Shown: positions 44,873 through 54,205 of the stretch, in pieces
Layout of the letters: each line of letters begins with the position of its first letter
How positions within the stretch are numbered: position 1 is the stretch's first letter
Source of the DNA: an uncultured Subdoligranulum sp.
GTDB lineage: Bacteria > Bacillota > Clostridia > Oscillospirales > Ruminococcaceae
Direction: 5' to 3'
Assembly: GCA_945830575.1 (NCBI GenBank)
Contig: CALZZE010000001.1
Span: 186,001 to 250,000, forward strand
Length of the DNA: 64,000 bases
Position numbers and translations under genes: made by a program
The notes under the pieces: model-generated
What the model was told of the DNA's origin: nothing
The model's database searches: none
What the model saw: only the letters and a program-made list of their open reading frames with translations

Positions 44873-46738
44873 CTACTTCGTTTTGTAAATTCGCGCAGAA
44901 CCGTTTTCATACCATAGCGGGTACCGCTGTGCGTACCAGTTCTCGTCTGCCGCAAACCGGGCATAGACGTTGCCGTCAAACAGTACATACTCCACGTCCC
45001 AGCGCTGAAGTTCTTCGGCGCTGGGCGTTTCGTACAGGGACTTCATGGCCACGTATTCGGCGCTGTACTCCATGCCGTGGTAGAACACAAAGCTGCCGGA
45101 GCCGCACATGATCTGCCGTCCCGCCAGACTGAACACCGGTGTCAGATGGCTGTCGCTGGTCAAAAACAGGGCGTCAGGCTCCGCGTTGGCATCCACGTAA
45201 TCCGCCAGCGCGATGTCCGCAGCGCTCCACTGGAGATAGTCACTCACGGCCTCCCGTCCCACCGTCAGCACGCTGCCAAAGGTGCCGAGAAAACAGCACG
45301 CGGCCAGTGCCGTTACTCGTGCCGCCATGGGCAGGCGGGCGGCGGCATCCCACAGAAAGCCCGACGCCAGCAGGCACCCCAAAAGATGCCAGATAAACAG
45401 CAGCTTGTTGTTGTCGTACAGGTTGGGCTGAAATACCACACATTCCGCCACCGCCCATATCAGCAGTCCTCCGCCGTAAAACCACCGTTGCTTCGGGTTG
45501 GCGTGGAGGAAAGCGGGAATCAGCAATAGATACACAAGGCCGATGTTTTTGATGTAAAACCAGAAATAATGGTCGGTGAGCTGTCCGTTTTGATTGTTGA
45601 CCCAGTTGAAATGCAGCCGCAGCATGTTCTGCCCGTCCACCGACTGGGCAAACACGGTGCTCCACATCTGCCACAGCCACGCCGCGCCGCACACCGCGGC
45701 AAGACCCAGCCATGGCAGCAGTACCTCACGGGTGTGCGGCTGGGCGGCCAGCGTGTACACACCGCACACAAGGCAGACCAACACCAGCGCCAGCGCACTG
45801 TGGGTGTGCAGCAGCGGCAGGGGCAGCACCAACAGCGCCATCGGCAGCCACAGACGGTGCTGCGATTCAAAGCAGAACCGCCACAAAAGGTACAATGCGG
45901 GCAGCAGAATGCTCCAGCCGAACAGGGTGGCCCGCTGGGGAATGAGTAAGTCCACCACCGGATTGACCCACAGCACATTGTGGGTCACATCATTGGTGGG
46001 GGTGGTGTAAAAGCCAGTAAAGATGGAGACAAATGCCTCTCTGCTGCCGAGAAACCGCACAAAGCCGAATCCGCTGCCCATCAGAAACAGCCAGAATGTC
46101 AGACACGCTTTGGCGGCGCTGCCCAGAACCCGCCGTGCCAGCTGCCACACCATGCCGTACACCGACACCAAAGCCGCCAGCATGGGCAGCAGGTAGGCGG
46201 TGCGCAGGTCGGCTCCGGCCAGCAGAAACACCGAGGAAACGCTCTCGCATAAAAACGGATATCCGAACCGGTGTTCGCCGCCCAAAAGGGGATAGTTGGG
46301 CGGAAATTTTCCCGTCACCGCAATATTTTTGATGAATCCCAAATGCATCGCCATATCGCCGTAGCAGCTTTGGCCGGTGTGGTAGGCTCCGCCTACCTCA
46401 TGCAGCACATGGGTGTAGAGCAAATAGAAGGTCACTGCCAGCAGCGGCACCACACAGCACAGCATTGGCCGCCAGTCCTGACCGGGGCGGGGCAGACCGC
46501 GCCACAGCCGCCAGCCCAGCAGCAAAACGACGGCGCAGGCCAGCACCACCGCCGGACGGGTGAATCCCAGCACCAGCGCGCACAGGGCGGGCAGCGCTGC
46601 CAGCAGCGAAACGCCAAACCCGCAGCCCAGCGGCAGCACCACCTCCATGTTTTCCCGCGGCAGTGCCCGGCGTGCCGCCGCAAGACCGGCCGCCACAAAC
46701 AGCGCCAGTATCCCCACCGCCAAACAATTTCCGATCAT
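44873..46738 (-). CDS. Large polytopic membrane protein, GT-C-like
   Basis: A 621-aa protein with about twelve hydrophobic segments and a C-terminal soluble domain (about 510-621). An extracytoplasmic loop after membrane helix 3 or 4 contains HEVGGAYHTGQSCYGDMAMHLGFIKNIA, the kind of acidic loop (Asp between helices) that carries the catalytic residue in GT-C glycosyltransferases. I infer a lipid-sugar-dependent glycosyltransferase, with moderate certainty. It overlaps the upstream radical SAM gene by 4 nt. Confidence 0.68.
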   Translation of the reverse strand: MIGNCLAVGILALFVAAGLAAARRALPRENMEVVLPLGCGFGVSLLAALPALCALVLGFTRPAVVLACAVVLLLGWRLWRGLPRPGQDWRPMLCCVVPLLAVTFYLLYTHVLHEVGGAYHTGQSCYGDMAMHLGFIKNIAVTGKFPPNYPLLGGEHRFGYPFLCESVSSVFLLAGADLRTAYLLPMLAALVSVYGMVWQLARRVLGSAAKACLTFWLFLMGSGFGFVRFLGSREAFVSIFTGFYTTPTNDVTHNVLWVNPVVDLLIPQRATLFGWSILLPALYLLWRFCFESQHRLWLPMALLVLPLPLLHTHSALALVLVCLVCGVYTLAAQPHTREVLLPWLGLAAVCGAAWLWQMWSTVFAQSVDGQNMLRLHFNWVNNQNGQLTDHYFWFYIKNIGLVYLLLIPAFLHANPKQRWFYGGGLLIWAVAECVVFQPNLYDNNKLLFIWHLLGCLLASGFLWDAAARLPMAARVTALAACCFLGTFGSVLTVGREAVSDYLQWSAADIALADYVDANAEPDALFLTSDSHLTPVFSLAGRQIMCGSGSFVFYHGMEYSAEYVAMKSLYETPSAEELQRWDVEYVLFDGNVYARFAADENWYAQRYPLWYENGSARIYKTK

Positions 46739-47646
46739 ACGCCCTCCAGATCAAACGGCGGGGTGTATTCCTCCCGCGCACTGCTTTTCTCCTGCATGTA
46801 CCCATCTGTCAGGCCCAGCGCCACCGCCGCATCAATGACCTTGCGGTACTCGTAGCTGGTGATGCGCCGCCCCAGACCATGCTCTGCCGCGTGGAAAAAG
46901 GGAGTGAACTGGCTCATCAGGCTGGGCAGAAATTCCACGCCGGTCTCCTGCCGGATGGCCGCCAGCCTGTGCAGTACCGCAAGGCTGTCCTGCACATGGC
47001 CGGGCAGTGCCAGATGCCGCACAATGACGCCCTTTTGCAGGTAGCCGTCTTCATCGAAAACCGGCGCGCCGGTCTGGGCAAGCATCTGGCGCAGCGCCGC
47101 TTCACAGACGGCAGGGTAATCCGCCGCGGCGGAAAGCTCCTTCGCCAGTGCGGGGTCGGCGTATTTCCAGTCAGTCAGCCACACATCCACATACCCGTCC
47201 AGCGCCCGCACCGTTTCCACGGTTTCATATCCGCCGGTGTTGTACACCACGGGCAGCGTCAGCCCGCGGCGGCGGGCAGCGTCCAGCGCAGGCAGCACCC
47301 AGGGCAGCCATTGGGTGGCGGTCACCAGATTGATGTTTTTGGCGCCTCCCGCCTGCAATTCCAGAAAAATCTCTGCCAGCCGCACCGCATCAATGCTTTT
47401 GCCCAGCCCCTGCTGGCTGATGGCGTAGTTCTGGCAGTAGCAGCATTTCAGAGAACAGCCGGTAAAAAACACCGTGCCGCTGCCCGTGACGGCTCCGGGG
47501 TCGCCGCTCAGACAGGGTTCTTCCCAATGATGCAGCGCGGCACGGGCCACCGTCAGCGTGCTGCCCGCTCCGCAAAAACCGCGTTCTGTGGTTCTGTCTG
47601 CACCGCAGCGGCGGGGACACAGGCTGCAATGGCGGGGGAGTTCCAT
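46735..47646 (-). CDS. PflX/COG1313-type radical SAM protein
   Basis: A 303-aa protein related to pyruvate formate-lyase activating enzymes. The N-terminus carries C7/C10/C14 and C25 (CSLCPRRC...GFC), and the radical SAM cluster C64/C68/C71 (CSLKCCYC) follows. VYNTGGYETVE and DVWLTDWKYAD are conserved in this group. AGAGGA lies before the ATG. Its target is unknown. Pairing with the membrane protein by a 4-nt overlap is unusual. It is divergent from deoD. Confidence 0.85.
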   Translation of the reverse strand: MELPRHCSLCPRRCGADRTTERGFCGAGSTLTVARAALHHWEEPCLSGDPGAVTGSGTVFFTGCSLKCCYCQNYAISQQGLGKSIDAVRLAEIFLELQAGGAKNINLVTATQWLPWVLPALDAARRRGLTLPVVYNTGGYETVETVRALDGYVDVWLTDWKYADPALAKELSAAADYPAVCEAALRQMLAQTGAPVFDEDGYLQKGVIVRHLALPGHVQDSLAVLHRLAAIRQETGVEFLPSLMSQFTPFFHAAEHGLGRRITSYEYRKVIDAAVALGLTDGYMQEKSSAREEYTPPFDLEGV

Positions 47647-47748
47647 GAAAAATTCCTCTTTTCACAAGTTTTTCTTCTTCTATTCTACCACAAATCCCCC
47701 AAAGTATGGTATACTAAAAGAAAAAGAATCCTCAAGGAGCGTGATCAT

Positions 47749-48474
47749 ATGTCAACCCCTCATAACCGCGCAGAAAACGGCGCGTTCGCCAAGACGGTTC
47801 TGATGCCCGGCGACCCGCTGCGCGCAAAATTCATCGCGGAGACCTTTCTGGAAAATGCGCAGCTCGTGACCGATGTGCGCGGCATGCTGGGCTATACCGG
47901 CACCTATCAGGGCCATCCCATCAGCGTGATGGGCAGCGGCATGGGTATGCCCTCCATCGGCATTTATTCCTATGAGCTGTACAGCCAGTACGGCGTGGAG
48001 AACATCATCCGCATCGGTTCCGCCGGTTCTTACAGCGAAAAAGCAAAGCTGTTTGATGTGGTGCTGGCGGCGGGCGCGGTGTCCGAGAGCAACTACGCCG
48101 TCACCCAGTCCGGCGACACCGACACCGTCCAGCTGCCCAGCGCCCGCTTGAATGCTGCGCTGAAAGCCTCCGCCGATGCGCAGGGCATCCGCCTGTTGGA
48201 GGGCAACATCCATTCCTCGGACGTGTTCTACCGGGAGGATGACGGCCAGCGCCCCACCTACTGGGAGCGTCTGCGGGACGAACAGGGCTGCCTGTGCGTG
48301 GAGATGGAGAGCTTTGCGCTGTTCCACAACGCCAAGGTGCTGGGCAAGCGGGCGGCCTGCCTGCTCACCATCTCGGACAGCTTTGTGTCCCCCGAGATCA
48401 CCACGCCGGAGCAGCGCCAGACCAGCTTCACCGAGATGATGAAGGTCGCGCTGGCTGCCGAACAATACCTGTAA
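47749..48474 (+). CDS. deoD: Purine-nucleoside phosphorylase (DeoD type)
   Basis: A 241-aa hexameric-type phosphorylase that splits purine (deoxy)nucleosides to base and (deoxy)ribose-1-phosphate. The frame is open far upstream, but AAGGAG fixes the start at 47749 (MSTPHNRAENGAFAKTVLMPGDPLRAK). GMGMPSIGIYSYEL, GSAG and EMESFALF are the phosphate- and substrate-binding motifs, and SDSF contains the catalytic Asp. A TGG-TATACT extended -10 lies about 35 nt upstream. It opens the nucleoside salvage region. Confidence 0.95.
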   Translation: MSTPHNRAENGAFAKTVLMPGDPLRAKFIAETFLENAQLVTDVRGMLGYTGTYQGHPISVMGSGMGMPSIGIYSYELYSQYGVENIIRIGSAGSYSEKAKLFDVVLAAGAVSESNYAVTQSGDTDTVQLPSARLNAALKASADAQGIRLLEGNIHSSDVFYREDDGQRPTYWERLRDEQGCLCVEMESFALFHNAKVLGKRAACLLTISDSFVSPEITTPEQRQTSFTEMMKVALAAEQYL

Positions 48475-48486
48475 AGGATGCAGGCC

Positions 48487-48912
48487 ATGGAACGAACGCA
48501 AGCGCAGCAGCTGATCCGTGCCGCCTTTGCGGCCCGGCGGTTCGCCTACACGCCCTACTCTCACTTCAAGGTGGGGGCGGCGCTGCTCGCCCGCAACGGG
48601 CAGGTGTTCACCGGCTGCAATATTGAATCCGCCTCCTATTCTCCCACCAACTGCGCCGAGCGCACCGCGCTGTTCAAGGCGGTGAGCGAGGGCGTCACGG
48701 AGTTTTCCGCCATCGCCATCGTGGGCAGCCGGGAAGGGGAGGTCAACCGCATCGTCACCAGCCCCTGCGGCGTCTGCCGGCAGGCGCTGTTTGAGTTCGG
48801 CGGCCCCGAACTGACGGTCATCATGGCCCGGAGCGAGGAGGATTATCTGGAGACCACGCTGGGAGAACTGCTCCCTTATGGCTTTGGTCCCAAAAATCTG
48901 GAGTTAGACTAA
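48487..48912 (+). CDS. cdd: Cytidine deaminase
   Basis: A 141-aa zinc enzyme converting (deoxy)cytidine to (deoxy)uridine. I start at the ATG at 48487, as the upstream ATG at 48478 overlaps the ribosome site (AAAGGATGCAGG). The zinc site is complete: C56, E58 (catalytic) in CAER, C94 and C97 in PCGVC. The motif CNIESAS is also present. It sits between deoD and the BMP lipoproteins. Confidence 0.96.
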   Translation: MERTQAQQLIRAAFAARRFAYTPYSHFKVGAALLARNGQVFTGCNIESASYSPTNCAERTALFKAVSEGVTEFSAIAIVGSREGEVNRIVTSPCGVCRQALFEFGGPELTVIMARSEEDYLETTLGELLPYGFGPKNLELD

Positions 48913-48928
48913 GGAGACATTTCCCTTG

Positions 48929-50086
48929 ATGAAACGAGCAATTTCCCTGATCCTGTCCGTCGTGCTGCTGCTGGGCCTGTCGGCCTGTGGCAGCCCGAAA
49001 ACCGCCCAGTCCGAACCCGCCGTGACGGGCACCCTCGTGGATGACAGCGCCTACGTCTATCAGCCCGGCGCGGAGGATCCCGCGGCGCCGCAGGGGAACG
49101 GCACTCTCATCGCCTTTGCTGCCGACAGTTCCGGCGTGGAGAGCGGCCCCAACGCGGGAGCGTGGAGAGGCGTCGAGACCTTCGCGGAAAATTATGGATT
49201 TACGGCCCAAAATTTTGTGGCGGAGGACGCTTCCTATGAGGCAACGCTGGCGGCGCTGCGTCAGGCGGCGGAGAGCGGCGCGCCGCTGGTGGTCTGCCGC
49301 GGCGAGACCATGGGCGCGGCCTTGTATGAGGTGCAGAACAATTACCCCACTGTCAGCTACCTGTTGCTGGAGAGCGAGCCGCACAGCGTGGATTACGTGA
49401 GCTATTCCACCGCCGCCAACGTACACTGCATCCTGTTTCAGGAGGAGCAGGCGGGGTATCTGGCCGGGTATGCCACCGTGATGGAAGGGTTCACCAGCGT
49501 GGGATTTCTGGGCGGCGAGCAGCTCCCCGGCAATGTGCGGTACTGCACCGGCTTTTTGCAGGGCGTCGATCAGGCCGCCGAGGTACAGGGCACCGACGTA
49601 TACGTGCGCATCTGGTTCTGCAACCGGAGCGAGCCGGGGGAGGAAATTACCGAAAAAGTGATGAACTGGTTCGCCAACGGTGCGGGGATGGTGTTCACCT
49701 GCGGGGAGCTGGTGCAAAGCTCTGTGGATGCGTCCGGCGGTTCCAACTGCATCATCTCGGCCGGGTGGGACGCTTCCGGGCTGAGTGACGCCATCCTTTC
49801 GTCAGCGGTGCTCAACCGCAGCGCCATTGTCCAGAAAGCGCTGTACAGCTTTTTCAGCGACGGCCATGAGGCATGGGGGGCCAAGAACGCGGGCGTTACC
49901 ACGCAGGTGGGCTACTCGGACGATGCGGTGGCGCTCGCCACCGCCGACTGGCGGTTCCACCGTTTCAGCCAGGCGGAGTATGAAAGAGTGTATGAACAGC
50001 TGCGCAGCAGCACGCTGAAGGTGGAGCGCTACTCCGATACCAGCAGCCTGCCGGAACTGCCCAACGTGGTGCTGGACATTCAGTAA
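48929..50086 (+). CDS. BMP-family lipoprotein (divergent first copy)
   Basis: A 385-aa lipoprotein. The signal peptide ends at the lipobox LSAC (Cys about residue 20). A BMP/PnrA fold follows, and EEQAGYLAGYATVMEGFTSVGFLGG is nearly shared with the second copy downstream. AAGGAG at 48911-48916 could also serve the TTG at 48926. The family binds nucleosides for ABC import. Compared with the second copy it has a long N-terminal insert (about 20-60) and extra cysteines. It may recognise a different nucleoside or act as a sensor. Confidence 0.82.
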   Translation: MKRAISLILSVVLLLGLSACGSPKTAQSEPAVTGTLVDDSAYVYQPGAEDPAAPQGNGTLIAFAADSSGVESGPNAGAWRGVETFAENYGFTAQNFVAEDASYEATLAALRQAAESGAPLVVCRGETMGAALYEVQNNYPTVSYLLLESEPHSVDYVSYSTAANVHCILFQEEQAGYLAGYATVMEGFTSVGFLGGEQLPGNVRYCTGFLQGVDQAAEVQGTDVYVRIWFCNRSEPGEEITEKVMNWFANGAGMVFTCGELVQSSVDASGGSNCIISAGWDASGLSDAILSSAVLNRSAIVQKALYSFFSDGHEAWGAKNAGVTTQVGYSDDAVALATADWRFHRFSQAEYERVYEQLRSSTLKVERYSDTSSLPELPNVVLDIQ

Positions 50087-50175
50087 AAACCGCTGATTCG
50101 CAAAAAATGCGAAGGCTGCGCCGAGATGACCGGGAATTGTTATGCTTTTGTAATGCCTTTTCAAGGGATTATGCA

Positions 50176-50204
50176 TTGCAATTTTTCCCGAAATCCGCTA
50201 TACT
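50176..50204 (+). promoter_or_regulatory. Strong promoter for the second BMP gene
   Basis: -35 TTGCAA (50176-50181), 17-nt spacer, -10 TATACT (50199-50204). A perfect GC-rich hairpin, CGGCGGG-ggcct-CCCGCCG (50215-50233), follows at the expected 5' end of the mRNA. Confidence 0.8.
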
Positions 50205-50264
50205 GGTTCTATTGCGGCGGGGGCCTCCCGCCGTGTAAAAATGTAAACAAGGAGATAGAAAACA

Positions 50265-51398
50265 ATGAAAAAGTTGCTTGCTATGGCTATGGCCGCCTGC
50301 ATGGCGTTCACCATGGTCGCCTGCGGCGGCGGCGCCGCCTCCAGCACGGCTTCTTCTGCGGCTGCCACCAGCGAGGCTGCTTCCGCGGAGAGCACCACCG
50401 GTACCAAGACTGACGTGGCCTTTGTCACCGACGTTGGCAACATTGATGACCAGTCCTTCAACCAGTACACCTGGCAGGGCGTGCAGGACTTCTGCGAGGC
50501 CAACGGCCTGAACGCCAACTACTACCGTCCCACCGAGGACTCCGACGCTGCCCGTATCGAGCAGATGGACAACGCCGTTGCTGACGGTGCCAAGGCCATT
50601 GTTGTGGCCGGCTATCTGTTCGGCTCTTCCATTGCCGAGGCACAGGAGAAGTACCCCGAAGTGCAGTTCCTGGCGCTGGACGTTTCCGCATTCGATCTGG
50701 GTGACAAGACTGCCGGTGCCAACACCGCTCTGATCACCTACCGTGAGGAGCAGGCCGGTTATCTGGCCGGTTACGCCGCGGTCATCGACGGCTACAAGGA
50801 GCTGGGCTTCCTGGGCGGCATGGCCGTTCCCGCCGTTATCCGTTACGGCTACGGCTTTGTGCAGGGCGCTGACGCCGCTGCCAAGGAGCTGGGCGTGTCC
50901 GACGTCAACATCAAGTACTGGTACTCCGGCGGCTTCGCTGCCACCGATGAGGTCAAGAACAAGATGGACGGCTGGTACTCTGAGGGTACTGAGGTCGTGT
51001 TTGCCTGCGGCGGCCCCGTCTGCCAGAGCTGCGATGCCGCTGCTCAGGCCAACGGCGGCAAGATGATCGGCGTTGACGTTGACCAGAGCGGCCAGTTCGA
51101 CACCGTCATCACCTCCGCCATGAAGGCGCTGGCCAACTCCGTCAACGTTGCTCTGACCGATGCGATGAACAACGGCTGGAAGTTCAGCGAGACCTACGCC
51201 GGCAAGGAGACCACTCTCGGCGCTGCTGAGGACTGCGTGGGCCTGCCCATGGAGACCAGCAAGTTCACCGCCTTCACTCAGGAGCAGTATGACACCCTGT
51301 TTACTGCCATCGCTGACGGTTCTCTGGTGGTTGACAACAGCTTTGACGCTGAGGTCAAGCCTGCCGTCACCAACGTGACTGTGGATTATCAGGGCTGA
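50265..51398 (+). CDS. bmpA: BMP-family nucleoside-binding lipoprotein
   Basis: A 377-aa substrate-binding lipoprotein of a nucleoside ABC importer. The signal peptide ends at VACGGG (lipobox Cys about residue 20), followed by a low-complexity serine/alanine linker (ASSTASSAAATSEAASAES). The BMP core has VAFVTDVGNIDDQSFNQYTWQGVQDF, and FACGGPVCQSC and VDVDQSG near the hinge. GGAGAT lies upstream, and it has its own strong promoter and terminator. The codon use is much more biased than in neighbouring genes, indicating very high expression. This is normal for binding proteins. Confidence 0.93.
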   Translation: MKKLLAMAMAACMAFTMVACGGGAASSTASSAAATSEAASAESTTGTKTDVAFVTDVGNIDDQSFNQYTWQGVQDFCEANGLNANYYRPTEDSDAARIEQMDNAVADGAKAIVVAGYLFGSSIAEAQEKYPEVQFLALDVSAFDLGDKTAGANTALITYREEQAGYLAGYAAVIDGYKELGFLGGMAVPAVIRYGYGFVQGADAAAKELGVSDVNIKYWYSGGFAATDEVKNKMDGWYSEGTEVVFACGGPVCQSCDAAAQANGGKMIGVDVDQSGQFDTVITSAMKALANSVNVALTDAMNNGWKFSETYAGKETTLGAAEDCVGLPMETSKFTAFTQEQYDTLFTAIADGSLVVDNSFDAEVKPAVTNVTVDYQG

Positions 51399-51419
51399 TT
51401 CTCCCATAAGAACCTTTTA

Positions 51420-51448
51420 GGCCGTCCGCCGTGCGCGGGCGGCCTTTG
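51420..51448 (+). terminator. Terminator after the BMP gene
   Basis: GGCCGTCCGC (51420-51429) pairs with GCGGGCGGCC (51435-51444), with one G-T pair, then a short T run (TTTGTG). The weak tail may allow partial read-through to the ABC genes. Confidence 0.7.
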
Positions 51449-51492
51449 TGTTGCAAAATTGTTCTGTTCTCATTCTTTTTTATCCAAAACGC

Positions 51493-51521
51493 TTGTAGAA
51501 CGGATGAAAATTTTGTATAAT
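51493..51521 (+). promoter_or_regulatory. Promoter for the nucleoside ABC genes
   Basis: -35 TTGTAG (51493-51498), 17-nt spacer, -10 TATAAT (51516-51521). The leader is about 30 nt to the TTG start. Confidence 0.7.
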
Positions 51522-51554
51522 AAGAATATTAGTGAAGGAAAGGGAGTGCAACCA

Positions 51555-53093
51555 TTGGCAGAAGATTTTGTCATTGAAATGCTGCACATCACCAAGGTAT
51601 TCCCCGGCATCAAAGCCAACGACGACATCACTCTCCAGCTGCGGCGGGGGGAGATCCATGCACTGCTTGGCGAAAACGGCGCCGGTAAATCCACCTTGAT
51701 GAGCGTTCTGTTCGGCCTGTACCAGCCGGAACAGGGTGTGATCAAAAAAAATGGCGAGGAAGTCCGCGTGCGCGACCCCAACGATGCCAACCGTCTGGGT
51801 ATCGGCATGGTCCACCAGCATTTCAAGCTGGTGGAATGCTTCAGCGTGCTGGACAATATCATCCTTGGCGTGGAGGATACCCACTACGGCTTTTTGCAAA
51901 AGGCGGAGGCCCGCAAAAAAGTGGTGGCGCTCTCGGAAAAATACGGCCTGCGCGTGGATCCGGACGCACTGGTCAGCGATATTTCGGTGGGCATGCAGCA
52001 GCGCGTGGAGATCCTCAAGATGCTGTACCGGGACAACGATATTCTGATTTTCGATGAGCCGACCGCTGTGCTGACCCCGCAGGAGATCGAAGAGCTCATG
52101 GAGATCATGCGCGGGTTCAAAAAAGAGGGCAAGAGCATCCTGTTCATCACCCACAAGCTCAACGAGATCATGGCGGTGGCGGATCGCTGCACCGTGCTGC
52201 GCAAGGGCAGATATATGGGCACGGTGGACATTGCCGATACCACCAAGGAAGAACTGTCCCGCCTGATGGTGGGCCATGACGTCCGTTTTGCCGTGGAGAA
52301 AAAACCGCAGGTGCCGGGAGAGGCTGTGCTGGATGTACAGCATCTGGTTGTCCCCAGCCGCGTGCATAAAAAAGATGCCGTCCGGGATGTGAGCTTTTCG
52401 GTGCGCAGGGGCGAGATCGTCTGCGTGGCCGGCATCGAGGGCAACGGCCAGAGCGAGCTGATTTTTGGTCTGACTGGTCTGGAAAAGCCCGCCAGCGGCA
52501 GCGTTAGCCTCCTGGGAAAGGACGTTACCAATGCCCGCATCCGGGATCGCAGCAAGCTGGGCATGAGCCACATTCCGGAGGACCGGCATAAGCATGGTCT
52601 GGTGCTGGACTTCTCTTTGGAGGACAATCTGGTGCTGCAGCGCTACTGGCAGCCGGAATTCCAGAACCGTGGATTTATCAAGCGGGGCGAGGTCCGCACC
52701 TATGCGGAGCGCCTCATCGACCAGTATGATGTGCGCAGCGGTCAGGGGCCTGTGACGGTGGCTCGCAGCATGTCCGGCGGCAACCAGCAAAAGGCCATCA
52801 TTGCCCGTGAGGTGGACAAGGACCCCAACCTGCTCATTGCGGTGCAGCCCACCCGCGGTCTGGATGTGGGCGCCATCGAGTATATCCACAAACAGATTGT
52901 GGCGGAGCGGGATCAGGGCAAGGCCGTGCTGCTGGTCAGTCTGGAGCTGGACGAGGTCATGAACCTGTCCGACCGCATCCTTGTGATGTACGAGGGCGAG
53001 ATCGTGGGCGAATTCGACCCCAAAAAGACCACCGTGGAAGAGCTGGGCCTGTATATGGCCGGTGCGAAAAAGCAGGGGGAGGCGAAAGCATGA
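51555..53093 (+). CDS. nupO: Nucleoside ABC importer, ATPase (two nucleotide-binding domains)
   Basis: A 512-aa protein with two fused ABC domains, as in the YufO/NupO and ribose-type importers. I choose the TTG at 51555 because AAAGGGAG lies upstream. Domain 1 has Walker [10 protein letters not shown], the signature region [12 protein letters not shown] and Walker [14 protein letters not shown]. Domain 2 has Walker A-like GIEGNGQSE (degenerate, as usual) and the signature [19 protein letters not shown]. It energises uptake of nucleosides bound by the BMP lipoproteins. It overlaps the first permease gene by 4 nt. Confidence 0.94.
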   Translation: MAEDFVIEMLHITKVFPGIKANDDITLQLRRGEIHALLGENGAGKSTLMSVLFGLYQPEQGVIKKNGEEVRVRDPNDANRLGIGMVHQHFKLVECFSVLDNIILGVEDTHYGFLQKAEARKKVVALSEKYGLRVDPDALVSDISVGMQQRVEILKMLYRDNDILIFDEPTAVLTPQEIEELMEIMRGFKKEGKSILFITHKLNEIMAVADRCTVLRKGRYMGTVDIADTTKEELSRLMVGHDVRFAVEKKPQVPGEAVLDVQHLVVPSRVHKKDAVRDVSFSVRRGEIVCVAGIEGNGQSELIFGLTGLEKPASGSVSLLGKDVTNARIRDRSKLGMSHIPEDRHKHGLVLDFSLEDNLVLQRYWQPEFQNRGFIKRGEVRTYAERLIDQYDVRSGQGPVTVARSMSGGNQQKAIIAREVDKDPNLLIAVQPTRGLDVGAIEYIHKQIVAERDQGKAVLLVSLELDEVMNLSDRILVMYEGEIVGEFDPKKTTVEELGLYMAGAKKQGEAKA

Positions 53094-54205
53094 ACAAGAA
53101 AACCAAACAGCCGCTTTTGCAGAACCCGGCGGCCATCAGTGTGCTGGCAAGCCTGCTGTCCATCGTCATCGGTCTGGTGCTGGGCTTTATCCTGCTCATC
53201 ATCCTTAACCCCGGGGAGGCTCTCCACGGCATGAAAGCCATGCTGGGTACCGGCTTTGGCAGCATGGATAAATTCGGCAAGGTGCTGTATCAGGCCGCGC
53301 CGCTGATGCTCTGCGGCCTTTCGGTGGGCTTTGCCTTCAAGACGGGGCTGTTCAACATCGGCGCCTCCGGCCAGTACACCATCGGCAGCTTTTTTGCGCT
53401 GCTGTTCGCCATCCAGTTCCAGATGCCCTGGTGGGTCTGCCTGCTGGCGGCTGCGGTGGGCGGCGCCATCTGGGGCGTGTTCCCCGGCCTGTTCAAGGCA
53501 TTTTTCAATGTGAACGAGGTCATTACCTCTATCATGTTCAACTGGATCGGGATGTATCTGGTGAACCTCCTGATGGCCAATATGCCCAAAATGCTGGCCT
53601 CCGGCTGGGGTGCGCCCAACTCGGACCGCACCGCCGCCCTGTCCTCCGCCAACACCGGGGCCATCATCCCCAAGGGCGGTCTGGATAAGCTGTTCGGCAA
53701 TTCCAGCTGGATCAATATTTCTATTTTTGTCGCCATTGCGGTGGCCATCGTCATCTGGGTGGTGCTCCAGAAAACCACCTTCGGCTACGAGCTGAAGGCC
53801 TGCGGTCTCAACCGGGACGCCTCCCAGTATGCGGGCATCAACGCCAAACGCAACATCGTGTTGTCCATGGTCATCGCGGGCGCGCTGTCGGGTCTGGGCG
53901 GCGGCATCTACTATCTGGCCGGCACCGGTCAGTACGTGCTGCAAAAATCCATTCTGGGCATGGGCTTTAACGGCATCCCCGTGGCGCTGCTGGCAAACTC
54001 CAACCCGGTGGGAACCATCTTCTCCTCGCTGTTCATCAGCTATATTCAGGTGGGCGGCGCGGCCATGCAGCCGGCCTACTCGCCGGAGACCATCGACATT
54101 GTCATCGCGGTCATCATCTATCTGGCGGCCTTCGCGCTGCTCATGCGCGGTATCATCGCCAAGGCGATTTCCGGGCGCAAAACGAAAGGGGGCGATGGCA
54201 AATGA
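53090..54205 (+). CDS. nupP: Nucleoside ABC importer, permease 1
   Basis: A 371-aa membrane protein with about ten hydrophobic helices. [24 protein letters not shown] (about 81-104) is the family signature of YufP-type permeases. Its start overlaps the ATPase stop and its stop overlaps the next permease start (ATGA both times), a typical tightly coupled transporter operon. Confidence 0.93.
   Translation: MNKKTKQPLLQNPAAISVLASLLSIVIGLVLGFILLIILNPGEALHGMKAMLGTGFGSMDKFGKVLYQAAPLMLCGLSVGFAFKTGLFNIGASGQYTIGSFFALLFAIQFQMPWWVCLLAAAVGGAIWGVFPGLFKAFFNVNEVITSIMFNWIGMYLVNLLMANMPKMLASGWGAPNSDRTAALSSANTGAIIPKGGLDKLFGNSSWINISIFVAIAVAIVIWVVLQKTTFGYELKACGLNRDASQYAGINAKRNIVLSMVIAGALSGLGGGIYYLAGTGQYVLQKSILGMGFNGIPVALLANSNPVGTIFSSLFISYIQVGGAAMQPAYSPETIDIVIAVIIYLAAFALLMRGIIAKAISGRKTKGGDGK

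Noticed and set aside
46663-47748. N-terminal extension of deoD into the region antisense to the radical SAM gene
   Set aside because: The frame is open, but the ribosome site and family alignment place the start at 47749. The extension shows no homology and runs across the divergent promoters.
50097-50113. Terminator after the first BMP gene (TTCGCA/TGCGAA hairpin)
   Set aside because: The stem is only 6 bp and no T tract follows, so there is no support for termination here.
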